DNA from: Chloroflexota bacterium
Lineage (GTDB): Bacteria; Chloroflexota; Anaerolineae; UBA2200
NCBI GenBank assembly: GCA_014360755.1
Contig: JACIWX010000001.1
Location: 576,441 to 640,440 of the forward strand
Reading direction: 5' to 3'
DNA: 64,000 bases
A program made the translations under genes and the position numbers. The notes below the pieces were generated by a model. The model ran no database searches and was not told where the DNA came from. It saw only the letters and a list, made by a program, of their open reading frames with translations. Of this stretch, positions 61,873 through 64,000 are shown in pieces (positions within the stretch are counted from its first letter, which is position 1; each line of letters begins with the position of its first letter).

Positions 61873-62035
61873 CGCGTTGGAAATTCATTGGATTTGAAGT
61901 AGATTTGCGTGAGGTTTTGGCTCATAAGCAATCATATCCAAAGAGAGGAGGTGATCCATTCCAAGCCACTTGCCTTCATCATGAAAAACAACAGTGTATC
62001 CACCAAATACCCAATCTTAAAGAGGAGGAGAACGG

Positions 62036-63295
62036 ATGTTAAAAGACAAGAAACTTGTATGGACGATCATCATCCTATTGCTGGCGGCAATACCACTATC
62101 AGCATGCGCTCCCCAAGCCACACCTACGCCAGCCGCACCAGCACCGGTAAAAGAAGTTACCCGTCTTGTAGAAGTGACCCGCGTGGCGCCAGCCCCGGAG
62201 AGAAAACTTAAGGCTGGGTTCATCTACGTTGGCCCTATTGGTGATTATGGCTGGAGCCACGCCCATAACGAAGGCCGCCTTTATGTAGAAAACAAATTCC
62301 CCTGGCTGGAAACGATCTACGCTGAAGCCGTACCCGAAGCGGATGTGGAACGTTTCCTAGACCGCTTCATTGTAGAAGAGAAATGCGATGTAGTATTCAC
62401 AACCAGTTTTGGGTTCATGGATGGAACCATCGCCGCTGCGAACAAGTACCCAGATAAAATTTTCTTCCATTGCTCTGGCTTCAAGAGAGCGCCTAACGCT
62501 GGTACCTACATGGCCGATTTCTACCAAATCTATTACCTGAACGGCCTGATGGCCGGCGCATTGACCAAGACCGGCAAGGTCGGCTATGTCGCTGCCCACC
62601 CCATCCCTGAGGTAGTGCGACATATCAATGCCTTCACCCTGGGCGTCCGCGAAGTGAACCCCAAAGCCACGGTAGATGTGCGCTGGTTATTCTCCTGGTA
62701 CGATCCTGCCAAGGCTCGTGAGGCAGCCGAAGCTTTGATTGCCGCGGGATGTGACACCCTGGCCTTTACTGAAGACTCGCCGACGGTGCTTCAGGTAGGA
62801 CAGGAATACACACAGAAGGGCCAGCAGATTTACACCTTCAGCCACTATAGCCCCATGGAAAAATTCGGTCCCGATTCTTGTGTCAGCGGCCAACTGGTCG
62901 ATTGGGGCATCCTCTACGAGGACATGCTGACCAAGGTATATCTGGGCATTTACACTAACAAGAACTTGGAAAATGTGGATTATTGGTGGCTGCTACGCGA
63001 AGGCGCGGTTAAACTAGGTGGTTCCTTTGAACACCCCATCAATCCCAAGTTCGCGGATGCGCTCAAGGCGGTGAAGGTTACCGATCCTCTGCTTGGTCAG
63101 CTCAACGTATACGATCTGGTCATGAAGCGCATGGAGCAGATGAAAGATCCAGCAATGCTGTTCGACCCCTTCACTGGTCCCATTAAGGACCAGAACGGTG
63201 TGGAGCGCGTCAAGGCTGGCCAGCGGCTTTCCATTGGTGAGTTGCTGAGCATAGACTGGTTCGTGGAAGGCAATATTGGCACTATTCCGCGCTAA
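62036..63295 (+). CDS. BMP-family ABC transporter substrate-binding lipoprotein
   Basis: 419 residues. Lipoprotein signal with LLAAIPLSAC (Cys near 23), then a PnrA/BmpA binding-protein fold: AGFIYVGPIGDYGWSHAHNE (diagnostic), FTTSFGFMDGTIAAANKYPD, GYVAAHPIPEVVRHINAFTLG. Family members bind nucleosides or related compounds. SD GAGGAGAACGG. It directly precedes the matching ATPase gene. Confidence 0.92.
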   Translation: MLKDKKLVWTIIILLLAAIPLSACAPQATPTPAAPAPVKEVTRLVEVTRVAPAPERKLKAGFIYVGPIGDYGWSHAHNEGRLYVENKFPWLETIYAEAVPEADVERFLDRFIVEEKCDVVFTTSFGFMDGTIAAANKYPDKIFFHCSGFKRAPNAGTYMADFYQIYYLNGLMAGALTKTGKVGYVAAHPIPEVVRHINAFTLGVREVNPKATVDVRWLFSWYDPAKAREAAEALIAAGCDTLAFTEDSPTVLQVGQEYTQKGQQIYTFSHYSPMEKFGPDSCVSGQLVDWGILYEDMLTKVYLGIYTNKNLENVDYWWLLREGAVKLGGSFEHPINPKFADALKAVKVTDPLLGQLNVYDLVMKRMEQMKDPAMLFDPFTGPIKDQNGVERVKAGQRLSIGELLSIDWFVEGNIGTIPR

Positions 63296-63389
63296 CCAGC
63301 GACTGTTGCCATACAACTGAAAACTGTCAAGCAGGGGGCACGTAGCATGTGTCCCCCTGCTCCATCTCTGACGTACAAGGAGTCCTGAC

Positions 63390-64000
63390 GTGCCCAATCC
63401 ATCAGAGCCACATCTTGCAGTAGCCATGCACGGCATTGTCAAGCGCTTCCCCGGCGTATTGGCTAATGACCATATTTCTTTTGAAGTGCGCGCTGGCGAA
63501 ATTCACGCTTTGCTCGGTGAAAACGGCGCCGGGAAAACCACCCTAATGAACATTTTGTACGGCATTTACCAACCGGATGAGGGGATAATTTATGTAAAAG
63601 GGAAGCGGGCGACCATCCGCTCACCACGCGATGCAATTCGCTTAGGCATTGGGATGGTGCATCAGCAGTATCGCCTGGTATCTACCCATACTGTCGCTGA
63701 GAATGTAGTGCTAGGATTGCCGGTGAGTTTCTTTTTTCCGGAACGCGCCGCCCGACGGTGGCTGGAGGAATTCTCCCAAAAATACGGCCTGAGCGTAGAC
63801 CCCAATGCGCGCATCTGGCAGTTATCAGCAGGCGAGCAACAACGTGTCGAGATTATCAAAGCGCTTTGCCGTGGAGCGGACATCCTGATACTGGATGAGC
63901 CAACTTCGATGCTTACTCCGGGTGAAATTGACGAACTGCTGGGCATCATCCGCCGCATGGCAGCCGAGGGACATACCATCATTTTCATCACGCACAAACT
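63390..64000 (+). CDS. ABC transporter ATP-binding protein of the BMP system (3' truncated)
   Basis: First 203 residues, GTG start with AAGGAG at 8 nt. First nucleotide-binding domain: Walker A LLGENGAGKTTLMN, signature LSAGEQQRVEI, Walker B DILILDEPTSML, His-loop FITHK at the window edge. Sugar/nucleoside importers of this kind have a tandem ATPase, so a second domain is expected beyond 64000. It pairs with the binding protein upstream. Confidence 0.93.
   Translation, partial: MPNPSEPHLAVAMHGIVKRFPGVLANDHISFEVRAGEIHALLGENGAGKTTLMNILYGIYQPDEGIIYVKGKRATIRSPRDAIRLGIGMVHQQYRLVSTHTVAENVVLGLPVSFFFPERAARRWLEEFSQKYGLSVDPNARIWQLSAGEQQRVEIIKALCRGADILILDEPTSMLTPGEIDELLGIIRRMAAEGHTIIFITHK

Overview
The window reads as a chromosomal segment of a Chloroflexota (Anaerolineae-like) bacterium, probably from a metagenome. 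Support for this: a secreted protein ends in the [13 protein letters not shown] tail common in that phylum, a CcmABCDEF cytochrome-c set, a perfect CIRCE element on groES, and short MITE-like repeats between genes. The phylum call is an inference; no rRNA lies in the window.

Region 1 (1-7.0 kb): end of a branched-chain amino-acid-type binding protein, lgt, a YkoP-like/EamA-like pair, an asparaginase-family Ntn hydrolase, a macro-domain protein and a zinc-ribbon protein with a decayed partial copy. Three copies of a 150-190 bp element with GAGGGTGTTGAAAA termini lie between them.

Region 2 (7.1-27.3 kb) is the main discovery: a complete chromosomal integron. An integron integrase gene (intI, 26298-27293, +) carries the IntI-specific extra domain. 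Beside it lie an attI core (GTTAGAC on the minus strand, 26093-26099) and an outward Pc-type promoter (TTGACA-N17-TATCAT). Seven attC-like sites then run leftwards, each directly 3' of a minus-strand gene or operon. The cassettes from attI outward are: (1) a type I restriction-modification operon hsdM-hsdS-rayT-hsdR; (2) a secreted beta-helix protein; (3) a six-gene block of exported lipoproteins and membrane proteins; (4) two small TPR proteins, one frameshifted; (5) an MNT/HEPN toxin-antitoxin pair whose toxin gene has a premature stop; (6) a small Cys-rich protein; (7) a frameshifted Mrr-type nuclease. For most cassettes the 5' core nucleotides match their own 3' R'' box, which is the register expected if circular cassettes were inserted one after another. 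Cassettes 1 and 3 are about 7 kb each, far larger than usual. HsdM contains an in-frame GIY-YIG nuclease insertion bounded by inverted repeats. Cassette DNA looks richer in G+C than the surrounding backbone.

Region 3 (27.2-39.4 kb): nadB and a nadC-nadA fusion (aspartate to nicotinate mononucleotide), an MTA/SAH deaminase-type amidohydrolase, ssb, and a MoxR-DUF58-DUF4129-GT-C membrane operon.

Region 4 (39.4-52.7 kb): rpsT, two perfect parS sites, a methyltransferase, a DHH phosphoesterase, a DUF429 protein, the selenocysteine tRNA gene selC, rplI, an SPFH/zinc-ribbon cluster, and a ccmEFABCD operon including a 51-residue CcmD-like gene and a CxxxY-type CcmE.

Region 5 (52.7-64 kb): groES-groEL, a PpiC-type lipoprotein, a CooC-like ATPase, an MBL-fold protein, a DnaJ-TPR protein, an M16 peptidase, tRNA-Val(GAC), a cyclic-nucleotide-binding/PH membrane protein, and the start of a BMP-family (nucleoside-type) ABC transporter operon.
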